Positions 10,581-21,164 of a stretch of DNA of 64,000 nt are shown here, piece after piece. The notes under the pieces are model-generated. The model ran no database searches. It worked only from the letters and a program-made list of their open reading frames with translations, and was not told the DNA's origin. The stretch's first letter is position 1, and every line of letters starts with the position of its first letter. The DNA is from Verpa conica (lineage: Eukaryota > Ascomycota > Pezizomycetes > Pezizales > Morchellaceae), in contig JAUFSD010000007.1 in assembly GCA_033030425.1 (NCBI GenBank), forward strand, positions 124,001 through 188,000. The letters run 5' to 3'. The position numbers and the translations under genes were made by a program.

Positions 10581-12295
10581 TTAATTTAATTTAGCAGGAG
10601 GAGGTGCCTCAAGAGGGGGTGTCTGATTAATACCACTCGTACTCGGGAATTCCTCAAGATTATGACCGTTCTCAGAATCGGCTAACTTGCTATCGGAGGG
10701 CAAGTCAAAATCTAACTCCTCACCGGAGAGGAGCCTAGGGTTGAGAGTTAGAGAACCACGAGGGATGAAGGTGGCGGCAAAGAGAATGCCAGCGATCAGA
10801 GTGAACTGAACACCGGCGATATTGAAGAGGCCGGTATGAATATCTTTCTTGGACTTGATAACGTCGTCAACGTACCCGCCGATGGTGGGCTGAAGGATGG
10901 CGTAGAGAACAATGTAAGTGGAGTAAAGGAATGCCTATGATTATTATTAGCGGTTATTCCCTAAATTAATTACGAGTGGTAGATCATACCATAACAGCGC
11001 CGAGTGCTGAGACATGTCTGGAATCGGCTTCACGCCTGGCAAGACAGGCCTGGATATACGCAGCGAGCGAGACATCACCGGCAGCCCAACCAAAAGAAAT
11101 GGGCATGAAAATCGCAGCGAGAGCCCAGGCGTAGTTAACATTGTTGGTAGGGGGGTAGTAGTGAGGAACGACCCAGACGATGAGTAGTAGAAGAGAATCC
11201 ATCCTCAGCCATGGGATTGGAGTAGGAACGAGATCATTGAGAAGGAAAACAGACAAGGCACCAAGAAGCTCTCCAAAGTTCGATCCACCAACGATGATCT
11301 GGGAATATGCGGAGACCCCGAATACCTGTTTGGCGACTATTGGGGCAATGCCGGATTCGAGATAACGGTGACCATAAAGAGCGAGAGAGTAGCCCAAAGG
11401 AAGCCAAATGAATTTACGCTCAGAAAAGATGATGGTAGCCCCACGGTAAATAGAGAGACCAAAATAAGAGGCGCCGTGCCAAATCTGAACTAAATAGCTG
11501 CCACCCTCATAGCTAATATCATTCTCGAACTCTAGTGTCGTGATAAAAGACCAGATAATGCAGGCGCAGGTGAAGAAAATAGGGGTAACTATGAATGAGT
11601 AGTTGTTTCCAAAACGAAGGACTAAATATGTAGTCGCAATAGCTCCCCCAGTGCCGGCAACTTCGTAGAAGATGTGTACGGTGGCATCCATCCTCCGGAG
11701 CTTATTGACATTTCCGCCGACAATATCACGAGGGATGACCCTTCGAATGAGCTCAACCATTCCATAAGCAATACCGGAAGCCTGTACAGTCTGTAAGTTG
11801 AAGTTTCATTAAGAATGAGTATTTGGGGAGCTTACGCAATAAACAGGGAAAAGAGCGTTAGGATTCCAGTTTCCGTAATGAACCTTTTCACCTGGTGTCT
11901 TGATTTTTCCTCCAGTAGCTCCATCAACAATCATCAGTACTGCAGTTAATACCCCGAAGAACATAACAGCAGCTGCGAGAACTGTTCGTGTAGGAAAACG
12001 CTTGATCAGAGGTGCAATAAGAATGGACCCAACGCACTAAAGTTATTCAGTCAGTAAATACAAGCTCTAGTACTAAAGTACTCTAAAACCATACCTGGAA
12101 AGCCTGGTTAAGGCCCTGGAGAATACCAAGCTTCTTGAACGCTTGATCCTCAAAGCGGTCAGTTGCTAATGTGATAATTGATCCGTTGAAGGCCTCTAAT
12201 CCGAGCTTATAGAACATGATTCCCAGAATGTAAATGGCGATATTCCGGCGTTCACTAGCCGTATAAGCGCGCCAAGTATCCGAGAGAAGCCCCAT
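10581..12295 (-). CDS. Major facilitator superfamily transporter (518 aa)
   Basis: Four exons, all junctions in phase 0: 12295-12095, 12036-11836, 11790-10990 and 10934-10581. The protein opens with a short cytosolic segment (MGLLSDTWRAYTASERR), then alternates hydrophobic helices through the whole length, consistent with about twelve transmembrane segments. Examples are IYILGIMFYKLGLEAFNG, RTVLAAAVMFFGVLTAVLMI, IFFTCACIIWSFITTL, SLLLLIVWVVPHYY and GVQFTLIAGILFAATFIP. A basic loop with a proline (LIKRFPTR) lies between TM2 and TM3, where MFS proteins carry their signature. The acidic, Pro-rich tail after residue 465 is probably cytosolic. Substrate unknown; the family is widespread in fungi and mostly uncharacterised. 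Located in a membrane, probably plasma membrane or vacuole. No neighbouring enzymes suggest a pathway. Confidence 0.85.
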
Positions 12296-14748
12296 AATTG
12301 CTCGGGTTTGAGAGTTGTCGGGTTCTTTTTCCTATTAAATGCTATGGCGTAGGGGGTTGAGTACGGATACTGAACCAAAAAAAATATCTGAATAGAAGAA
12401 CGTCCCATTGTTGAATATATAGGGATCAATTCCAAGGAGTAGGTACTCGTCTTTGAGCTGAGTCCTTTTTTGCCCGATATTTTGGTTTTGTGTTTTGTTC
12501 CATGTGTGTGCGGCGCTTCATCCTCTACGGCACGTTCAAGGGCTAGTATCCCCACGTGTGTTGAATCTTTCGTCCTATTGGCGTTGTCACCTTGGCAATC
12601 ACAGAAGAGTCGAGCACGTGGGGGTCGGAACTACTCAACCTCTCTCTGCCCTCCCTTTTTTGAACCGCCTGGGTTAATGTGTTTACAGAGAAAATAAGTG
12701 GTTTCACAGCCATCTAAGTTCTAGGGAGGGATTGCAAACACAGAATGGCCTGAATATGACAGAGCGATGCATTGTATCTATTGTCAACTACTTGCCGCTG
12801 TCTGTAGGTACGGCGATCAGTAAAACCTGACATGGGGTTATTTAAACCATCTGTGTGGAATTACCGATGTCCTTCGGTAGAGTATTTGAGAGTATGGGGT
12901 GTGTGTGCATAATGCATGATTTAGTGTCCCCCACTTTCTCTCCCCCTTCCCGTTCTATCCGTAGCTGTGGAGGCTATGGGTTTCGTGGAGGAGTTTGGAG
13001 ATATTGAAATAGTTCTTTTGGAATTTATTGGATTAACGGTAAAGAGATGGAGAGATGCTTTGACGATTGGGTATCAAGGTGGCATATCGTAGCCTATAAT
13101 ATCTAAAAACTCGAAAAAAAAGACCATTTCTAAATCTCCTAGGCACCTTCCCCTGCCTCTCATGCATGAAGAGATGTTCCAAAAGAACGAATAGAGTAGA
13201 TTCTAGTCTGACGCTAGTATCCCACTGGACAGGTTCCTCGCCAACCCAAAACATTACAGTGGAGAGAAGCTTTTCGGGTCCTTCTAGGGTCCCGCATCTC
13301 AACTAATAGGGAGCGAGGAGATCACCACGATGTGTTCCGGTTATTGTAGCCCTGCGATGAACAAGGCTCACGGGGCATCCTCCGCGCAGAAAAACAAAAA
13401 ATTACTACGGGTTTTCGATCTGCCGTAGATAGAATAGTTCACTTCAACTCCAGCCTAGCTCGATGATCAGACCTCTCTGTTGACTGGTGGAGATGAATTT
13501 CCCTCTCGTTTAAATCTATATGGAACGTGCGTTTAGTGTAACTAAAGGCTGTTATTCGGTTATCGGCTGAGTTTCACTATGGGTAGGTGTTTGGCGGGGA
13601 GGGCATTGGAGTTATTTTCCGAGACAGGTCTCTAAGAAGCTTATGATCATTGGCTTGCATGTTAGTTGATAGTGATCGATCGTCGGGTAAGTATTCGACG
13701 CCTTGCGCTAGAACAATAGAAGGTTTCCATGATTTGTTAATTCTCCTCTTCCATATCTCTTTTCTCCGGAAAGAGGATCCTGGAACTACAACGTTGCAAG
13801 GGGGTTAAAAACTTGTGCATAAATAAATACATCATTGGCCAGTGAAAAGAAAGAGTCTAAACTCGTGCTCTTGAGCGTTTCTAGAACTTTGTCCAGCGTA
13901 AGCCTTGTGAGAAGCCCTACGTTGACACGTTTCGTTACGAAGAGAGAGATATTTCTTTCGATAGTAACCGGTAAAGCTACATACTTAGCCTCGCAATGTA
14001 TCCTGTTTATCAACATAACGAGGCTGAGATATAATTCTCTGCATCTGTTTTTCTTCCCCCGCTCTGTCCCAGGTAACTGACGAAGCATCGGGCTTGAAGC
14101 CGCGTGTATATCATGTGTGTCATTGTGGGATTGGCGTCAACTTCCTTGTTTCTCCACGTGGGCTTTTAGATATGCTTGGGGTGGAGGGTGTTGCTTTAGC
14201 TGAAAGGCATACTGGAAATGATTTGATATATGCTGTAACCGCGAGGTACTTCAGGGAAGCGCTAATGCCTCAGAAACTGCACTGCCATCGTATTGGGACT
14301 AGGATGATTCAGGCTTATAGAATAGAGAGTGAGTCTAATGTAACCTCTCGCTAAAGAGTGCTTGATCTCAGTGCGGATTAAAACGGCTACAAGCTCATGA
14401 GTCGAAAATATCGAGAGGGAATAGTTCAGGCCCGTATCCTGGTAATTATCATGCAAGTCTACAAGGCAAGCGCCTGAAACGTTCTTGCATGAGCTAGGGT
14501 ATGATAATTGGCAGCAACAAACATAAAAATCTTTATACTCTAAGATTCTGTAGATGTATGGAGACAGTAAGTGCATCAGCCCCCAACGGTCTACACTAGA
14601 ATCCAACAGTCGCTATGAATTCCTATAGTTTTCCCAAGGCATCCAACAAGCCGTCTATATTATCAATTTGTTGGGGAGGGGGTGTCCTCCGGCGTACACT
14701 GGTATGCGCACTCCGTTTAATCCCGAGCTTTGTGATATTTTATCCTAT
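12296..14748. other. Gene-poor stretch upstream of the MFS gene
   Basis: Open frames on both strands (for example 12470-12697 and 13786-14088) overlap one another in opposite directions and lack motifs. I see no supported gene, tRNA or repeat array. Confidence 0.5.
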
Positions 14749-15108
14749 TTACCGGGAGAAATCGGTCTGGTTAGTAGGCGGTGTATGATCATGAGTGCTG
14801 GTTCGGAGGCTATAGTCGGCTAGAGGCTCCTTGGATGTGGCAACGAGACCGTAATATCTCAAGACGATCGATTTGGGTAGGTGGTGCGGTGGCTCCTCCC
14901 GGCGCTCCTCCACCTCTTTGGGGTCATATATATTAAGTTGGATCTTCGTATTCTGGGGTGCTGCTTTAGTATGCGAGCCATACTCTGTATAAATCTCCCA
15001 CCCATTCCCGCTCATCTTCTCAGGGAAACCTACTCTGAGAGTGCCGAGGAGAGTTTTATATATACCAGTAACTTCTGGATATTCCTGGGTAAAAACTACC
15101 TCCGTCAT
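14749..15108 (-). CDS. Doubtful hypothetical protein (119 aa)
   Basis: Single-frame minus-strand ORF beginning with ATG at 15108. The composition is balanced and protein-like in the first 90 residues (MTEVVFTQEYPEVTGIYKTL, then GNGWEIYTEYGSHTKAAPQN and IQLNIYDPKEVEERREEPPH), but there is no family I recognise, no signal peptide and no membrane segment. The C-terminal 25 residues look random, so a splice donor before them is possible. It lies alone in a gene-poor region with a MITE 700 bases away. Confidence 0.35.
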   Translation of the reverse strand: MTEVVFTQEYPEVTGIYKTLLGTLRVGFPEKMSGNGWEIYTEYGSHTKAAPQNTKIQLNIYDPKEVEERREEPPHHLPKSIVLRYYGLVATSKEPLADYSLRTSTHDHTPPTNQTDFSR

Positions 15109-15804
15109 TAATGTTGTCCTAGTAGTCTGACAAACTCTCTTTAGGAACCCGGTTGAATCACTCTATAAGCCCGGCAAGAAAAGACCACTTCAGAGCCTCT
15201 TCTCTGGAATATAGGGCAAAGAAATCGGGCACCTACCCTCTTCTTCTTAAAGCACCCTCTCTCCATCATTTCTACTAGGCAATTGCCGAGTGATACTATA
15301 TGGCTGATTACCTCACCACATAACCAAACCTTGGCGTATGTTTTAAGTCAGAACTTCTAGAACACCTATGCGGGGATATTTAATTCTCCCCCGCATTTCT
15401 TCTACTTTGGGTATAGGGTCTATCTTGCCTTGTTAAAGCTTACTCGAGTTACAGAAAAGGTTGAACAAGAGATGTGACCCTTACGGTAGGTGGTAAACAA
15501 AAGAAATTGAGGTTCCACAAGGTCAACGATGATGGCCAGGCCACGGACCTGAAGTCTAGCTGAATACAGGGTTGGTTGCTAGCGCCACATCAGTCACCAG
15601 CCAAGTCGTAGGACAAGGCTTAGCACCCCCCTTGGGGATCTACACTTTTGAACTGCTATTCGTCTAGACATTATGCTATGCTACGATACGCTTTCCGAAG
15701 TATCTGATGGAATAGGTGGCGATAAAAAAAAGATGGTTGTAAGAGCGCTTTACATCCGGTGTGCACTCGTAAGTGTGTTATGTTATTAGGGACGCATGAT
15801 AGCA

Positions 15805-15960
15805 TACAGCGAACGGTAAAAAAGATCGAGAAACGCGAGACACGAGAATCAGCGTTCCTATTCGTTCTTTAGGTTTTTGGCAAAGATTCTAGTAGTAGGA
15901 TTGGCCACAATACCCTGGTAGCAGACCCTGGTTTCTCGATCTTTTTTGCCGTACGCTGTA
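15805..15960. mobile_element. 156-bp MITE (copy 1) with 30-bp terminal inverted repeats
   Basis: Left arm 15805-15834 reads tacagcgaacggtaaaaaag followed by atcgagaaac; right arm 15931-15960 is its reverse complement with only two mismatches. If the terminal TA is counted as target-site duplication, the element proper is 15807-15958 with CAGCG...CGCTG ends, typical of Tc1/mariner-derived MITEs. The interior is non-coding. A diverged copy of exactly the same length lies at 32768-32923. Confidence 0.85.
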
Positions 15961-17095
15961 TATGTAGGTTGGCTTCTCAGTGGATCAGGTAGTAAGCTAT
16001 TTATGATGGATAGGCCTACTGCCAGCCATCTCACTGACCGTCCGCACATAATCTAACGCGGGAGGTGGGGAAACGGGTGGCTGTGAAGGTATCATGAAGA
16101 CAAGGCTCCTAGATAAGGATAAGGATAAGGTGTTGAGTGAATTAGATATGCATAAAAGCTACTAATCAAGGCCTTGGGCTTTATTTCAGCCTAGTGCCGA
16201 GAATATTAGGTATTTTGTAAGACTGCCAGGGCACCTGTAGTTGGTTCTGTTTCTTGATTGGAGCGTAGTATCTGCTGGTACCCAAAGAGTAGAATAGATT
16301 CAGTACCCCCCAATAAATTAATATCTATCAACTATAGGCTTCCTAATAAACAAGATCACCAGAGAAGCGTGTAGTACCTACAAACATAAGAGTTCTTATC
16401 GGGGGTAATGGATATTATGTAATTCTTTTACTTAAGCAGCTGCATACATAAATTAATTTTAGCAGATGCAAAGCCGAGTGATTTTGTGTGTTGGTAATAT
16501 CTGGGCCAGCCCCTCCGAGGAAATCGCTTAAGCACACAGCCGCCTGGGGTATTTTATGCCATAAATGTGATCTTGGGCGAAACGTCTTGGAAGCTTCAGC
16601 TTTATTTGTACCATAACCCTAACCCTACACCAATATTGGTGGCGAGTTTCACGAAAGCGACAGTAATTTGCAAAATATGTGTATTCGTGGCGGGTCCTCT
16701 CTTTCGATAAATCCGATACGTGTTTTGGGGATGTGCACTGCCTGGCATCGCTCCCATCACAGCCACTGTGCTGCAATGTTACGCAGAGATGAGCTGGTCT
16801 CAGGCAGCCAGCTGGGATGATACCCGGGGTCTTGTGCTGTTCGATAAGCTCATGGGCTGCGACCCTTGACACTTTACTTAATGGATTACAAGTAAGGGGA
16901 GGGGTACGGGGAGCCAAGGCTGGTCGAGTCCAGCATTGTTTCTGTAGACACCGGGGGTTCTTCGCTCACTGACAGCCAAACCTCACACTCGCTTGAGCCA
17001 CGCACTGCTTCAGGAGATGAGTCTGTGAATGCGAGGAGAGAGAGAAATATATATACCACGTTGATAAGCATTGCAGTAACGACGGATCTATCGCC
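15961..17095. other. Spacer containing the promoter side of the RING gene
   Basis: Minus-strand open frames at 16528-16917 and 16886-17071 are present but judged spurious; the latter begins only 25 bases from the RING start and holds its own splice-like signals. A short CCCTAACCCTA match near 16616 is too small to be an interstitial telomere array. Confidence 0.45.
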
Positions 17096-18802
17096 ATGAG
17101 TTCATCGATCATCGAGAAGGAGCTGACGTGTTCGGTATGTGGGGGACTCCCCTCTCTTTATTGAACCAGCAAAACTGATATCAAACAGATTTGTACGGAC
17201 TTGCTCTACGACCCAGTGACCTTTATCGACTGTCTACACACAAACTGCGGTTCTTGCGCAAAATCATGGTTCCAGTCTCTCAGCAACAATGCTGCAAACG
17301 CCCCGGTCGCTTCCTCTTCCGCACCACCTGCCGTCGCAAAGTATACTTGCCCAGTGTGTCGTTCTATAGTCCGGGCTACGAAGCATAACTCTACACTCCA
17401 GGCTCTACTAGAGGACTTTATCGCCAGAAACCCAGATAAGGACCGTACAGAGGAGGAGAAGGTGGCACTACGCAAGGTCTACACCCCAGGCAGCGGGGTG
17501 CTCCCTGGTGAATCTGGCCCACCCTCAAGCGCAAGCTCTGTGCCCCCCGCTTTACCGAACCGCCGTTCCTCAACTGTAAGCATACGCCCAAGTCCTTCCA
17601 GTAGTCGGAGTGCGCCGGGCCCAAATACAAACAGAAGGGCTTTAAATAGCAGAAACAACTCTACGAGTTCGGGTTCGCCCAGCGGGCTCCCGGCATTCTA
17701 TTGGGAGTCACTAGCCGCCAATTCGGAACAAACGTGTTTTCACTGCCATAGACGTGTTGACTACGCTACCCGTTGCAGATGTCCACAGTGTGATATAATA
17801 ACGTGTTCTCACTGCTATAGAAACGGAAAGAGCTGTCGGAACCCAGAAGCGAACCATGTACTCGTTATGCAGAAACTCCAGATGCATCCACGGCGTCATA
17901 TTCAATCTGGCGTATTCTGTGATATCTGCGAGACCTGGTGCGATAATTCTGGGCCGAGTGGGGAACTAAATTGCTACTTCTGGGCGTGCGATACCTGTGA
18001 TGACGGGAAATGGGCAATATGCAGGACATGCGTATCGCAAGGGAATGCCTGCTCCCATGAACTGAAGCTATATTCCAACAACCGCCCTCTTCCTGGAAGC
18101 AGCTCTGCTGTAAGAGGGAATACGGGAGAGGGTCATTACCAGGTTTTTGAGAACCTATCGCGTAGGGTAGGGCATAGGAATATCGACCTCCACACACAAC
18201 TCAGTGCATTCGGGTATCTCCGGAATATGAACTTTAGCGTGATCTGCGATAGCTGCGCTACTGAGGTTCCGCCCGATCATTCGTATTTACACTGTACTGA
18301 ATGTCTGGGTAGCCAGTGGGATATGTGTATGGCGTGTTGGAATGCAATGTCTGAGGAATTAATCCAAGATGAGGACGACGAAAGAACTTTCAAGTGTCGC
18401 GCTGGTCACCCAATGGCACTATTATCGCAGAATGGGGAGAAGGGCACCCACAAAACGATCCTAGATATACCCCGCAATCCTCCTGATTACGTTGCGAAGA
18501 CACCTGTTGTGCATGGTGGGAATTGGAGAGGAAACCAGGGACCAATGACCGCGGTCGCTATCAAGTCACATTGGCCAGAGGTACTGCCTTCGAATGCCGA
18601 CACAGTTTATAGACGCGACACTCCCGGGACCAGGCCTAGAGATTTCGGCGGGCTGTTGGGGTTTCCAGACAAGGCGGAGATTATGAATGTATGGGTTGCT
18701 TTCACTGAAGGTGACGGAGAAGAGACGATCGAGTATCTTTGGGGATGGTATGCGGGTGCTGGAGGGCTTTTCCCTAGAGATTGTGTAGCATTTACGGATT
18801 GA
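17096..18802 (+). CDS. CHFR-like RING-finger protein with additional zinc-binding modules, probable E3 ubiquitin ligase (550 aa)
   Basis: Two exons: 17096-17134 and 17189-18802. The 54-base intron splits the RING just after its first cysteine (C12) and the following Ser, rebuilding LTCS-ICTDLLYDPVTFIDCLH. Zinc ligands are C12, C15, C28, H30, C33, C36, then C67 and C70 (CPVC), a C3HC4 RING of the CHFR type. The loop between the sixth and seventh ligands is about 30 residues, longer than usual. A Ser/Pro/Asn-rich linker (roughly residues 105-180) follows. Then come cysteine-rich ZZ-like units: CFHCHRRVDYATRCRCPQC near 190, CDICETWC...CDTCDDGKWAICRTC near 250 and CDSCATEVPP...CTECLGSQWDMCMACW near 355. 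The C-terminus (FGGLLGFPDKAEIMNVWVAF, then LWGWYAGAGGLFPRDCV) resembles a small globular or SH3-like fold. Probable role: substrate ubiquitylation in cytosol or nucleus. Confidence 0.85.
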
Positions 18803-20236
18803 ATGGTTCGGTATTTGGGAAAATTGGGAAAATGCGCTATACCTAAGATGGTTGTGGTGTTTGGTTATGGGAGTTCTTTTTTTATTTTTCGTCTATACAT
18901 ATTGATTCCTGTTCAATTCATATCTCATCTTTTCCGCTTTTCTGTTTATTTATGGAATGTGCTTAGATTCTTGAGAGGATTTGCCCCTGAACAGAGGAAT
19001 ACCGAATACTGCCGGTCAGCACTATTTGTTTGTGGATATCGAGATGCTTTTGCTTTCCCTATCACAGCCGGATGAGCTACTGGTCGGGTGGGAGGTTCCT
19101 ATCGGTTAGGAAACCTCCGAGAAGGAGTTCTGCACTACAAATCTGTAGTCATGAATAACACGATGTTTGTATATAGATATCCTCCTGCGTTTTAGGCCTA
19201 TTCTTCCAGGGACCGGCACAAATAGCCAGACGACATAATCAGAATCGCTCATGTTGTAGTACCACGTGCTGGGTGCATCGCTATTTTTAGGTCACGTGGA
19301 ACGTTACACGAGCTGATTCCCTTACGGAACAGGGTGACAAAGAGCCCCATCTCGCTCACTAAGATTTACCAAATACACAGGGTGCAGGGCAGTCGTACGT
19401 TGAATCTCGTGGACTAGGGGATAAAGAAAGAAATCTTATTCTTAATTTTAGCCAATATTACAAACTCACTATGACAAAATAGGCATGCCCTCTCCCCATT
19501 ACCAGACTCCGGAAGTGTTTGACTGCGGGTACATATGCAATTCCCCGCAAAGATCACCATTAATTTAATCACATTGGGGACCGTTAAACCTTCTATTTCC
19601 AAGTCAAGACTGGGACTAATTAGCTGAGACAGTATGAGGCTTATTTATTTGCTAAGTGAAGTCATAAGCGTTGATCACACTAAACCACCCCGGGACTTTT
19701 ACCCTATATATTTTTAGGGCTTAGGAATATTATTTCACATTTACGGCTAGATAATACCTAGCGAGCTTACCTTACTGTCTTCCTTAACCTCGTATTCGGG
19801 CATTTTCATTTGTCCCATGCTCTATAGACGAGTAAGCACAATGAGACATTCACAAAATCATTCCTCTTTAGTTACAAACTGACGATCTTGACTTCGGCAT
19901 AGCGTACCCGCGATCCCCCATTACATCGTGTGAATAATCATGTGGTTGTACTGCTAAGCAAGTATGCTTGAGGGAATAGGGTGATCGAACCCGAGATCCA
20001 TATTCCCCTGTGATGTTCTAATCATACGACAGTTCTAGCTCTATACTATTGGAGTCAGCACTTAGAAGTTACTTCTCTGACCATCTTGAATTAAAGTATA
20101 TAAGGTACTCCCCATTACCCCCAATATCCCAATATCCTTCACCATCCAACTCATCTTCTCAGATCATCCACTCGCTTCACAATCGCTCACAACTTCCTCT
20201 CGTTTTTAATTCAAAAAAACAAACAAGTCTTCAATC
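18803..20236. other. Intergenic stretch
   Basis: 3' flank of the RING gene and promoter of the small secreted protein. Open frames at 18803-19075 and 19414-19602 have no support. Confidence 0.5.
20097..20104 (+). promoter_or_regulatory. TATA-like element of the second cysteine-rich protein gene
   Basis: TATATAAG lies about 135 bases upstream of the ATG at 20237, followed by a C/T-rich leader, as is usual in highly expressed fungal secreted-protein genes. Confidence 0.4.
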
Positions 20237-20690
20237 ATGCAGTATACATCCATCACCGTCTTCCTCGCTGCCGCATTGGCCTTGTTCACTTTCGAAGCCC
20301 AGGCTACTCCTGTCAGCGCACTTTGCCAGCAGTGTGATGTGAACCCCTTGGGGAGCGCAGAAAAGACTTGCGATATCACCACGTCGTGTGTCCGCACTAA
20401 TTACCAAGGACAGTACCATTGCGCATGCCGGTATGCATAATTTCCTCCCCCCCCCTCCCCTTTCAATCCTCTTAGTTATATAATGTGCTAAAATATAATC
20501 TACAAACAGTGCTGGGTACAAGTCTGCTTATCCCAACGACGACAGTGACCACCATTACCGTGTCAACTTCCCTTACACTGAATTCAGAGTCTTTGTCAAG
20601 CCTGGCGTCGCCTGCGATACCCTCTGTGACGATTACCAACTCGGACCTGAGGCTTGCCAAGAGGTTCCTGTCAGACAGAACTGCCTTTAG
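20237..20690 (+). CDS. Small secreted cysteine-rich protein (124 aa)
   Basis: Two exons: 20237-20430 and 20510-20690, joined in phase 2 (CG|T gives Arg). The intron has a GTATGC donor, a TGCTAA branch point and a CAG acceptor. Signal peptide is residues 1-23 (MQYTSITVFLAAALALFTFE, cleaved near AQA-TP). The mature protein has ten cysteines: ALCQQC, KTC, TSC, HCAC in exon 1 and VACDTLC, EAC, QNC in exon 2. It ends two residues after the last-exon motif PVRQNC. Exon 2 has an acidic/His patch (NDDSDHHYRVNFPYTEFRVF). Not a hydrophobin, since the CC doublets are absent, and not CFEM, since the spacing does not fit. An extracellular structural or effector-like role is inferred only. Confidence 0.8.
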
Positions 20691-21164
20691 GTTAGGCTCT
20701 ATAGCCTCGAAATATAGTCTTCTATAATGGAAGGGGAGAGGGGGGGGGGTGTTTGAGTGGGGGAGCTTTGGGGAGGAATCTTTGAGGAGGAAGAGAGAAA
20801 ATTTGGTATAATATGGTATTAGGACTGTGGATGTGTTATTTGTAGGGACTTCCTTGGATATTCACTTAAGTAATTCTTTACTTTAGTTTAGTCACTTTAT
20901 TGTCACTCCTTAATTCTATAATTTTTTATACCTCAGCCAGTAGTAGTATCGCATATGGGTCCCAATTGGGTCAAGTGACGTGAACACCGAGTGATATAGT
21001 GTGACATTAAATGAATTGATCATAAATACATAGAGACCTCGATTGAAAGAGGGTACATGTATCTATTAGTACCTATTTCACATGCCCAGTTCTCATAGAA
21101 ATAGTAGATAATTTAAAGTAGAAAAGAAATATAACGCTGACATAATAGAAATATAATCCTAGGT
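20691..21164. other. Spacer between the cysteine-rich gene and paralog A
   Basis: Convergent 3' flanks; includes a G-rich run near 20740-20750. No gene seen. Confidence 0.5.

Noticed and set aside
16614..16625. Telomere-like CCCTAACCCTA
   Set aside because: Only about two units; expected by chance in AT-rich fungal DNA.
16886..17071. Minus-strand 61-aa frame with a hydrophobic start
   Set aside because: It begins 25 bases from the RING start on the other strand, contains intron-like signals and has no downstream continuation in frame.
19983..20010. Sequence resembling a tRNA T-loop on the minus strand (GGGTTCGATCACCC)
   Set aside because: No matching acceptor stem, D-arm or anticodon arm could be drawn around it.
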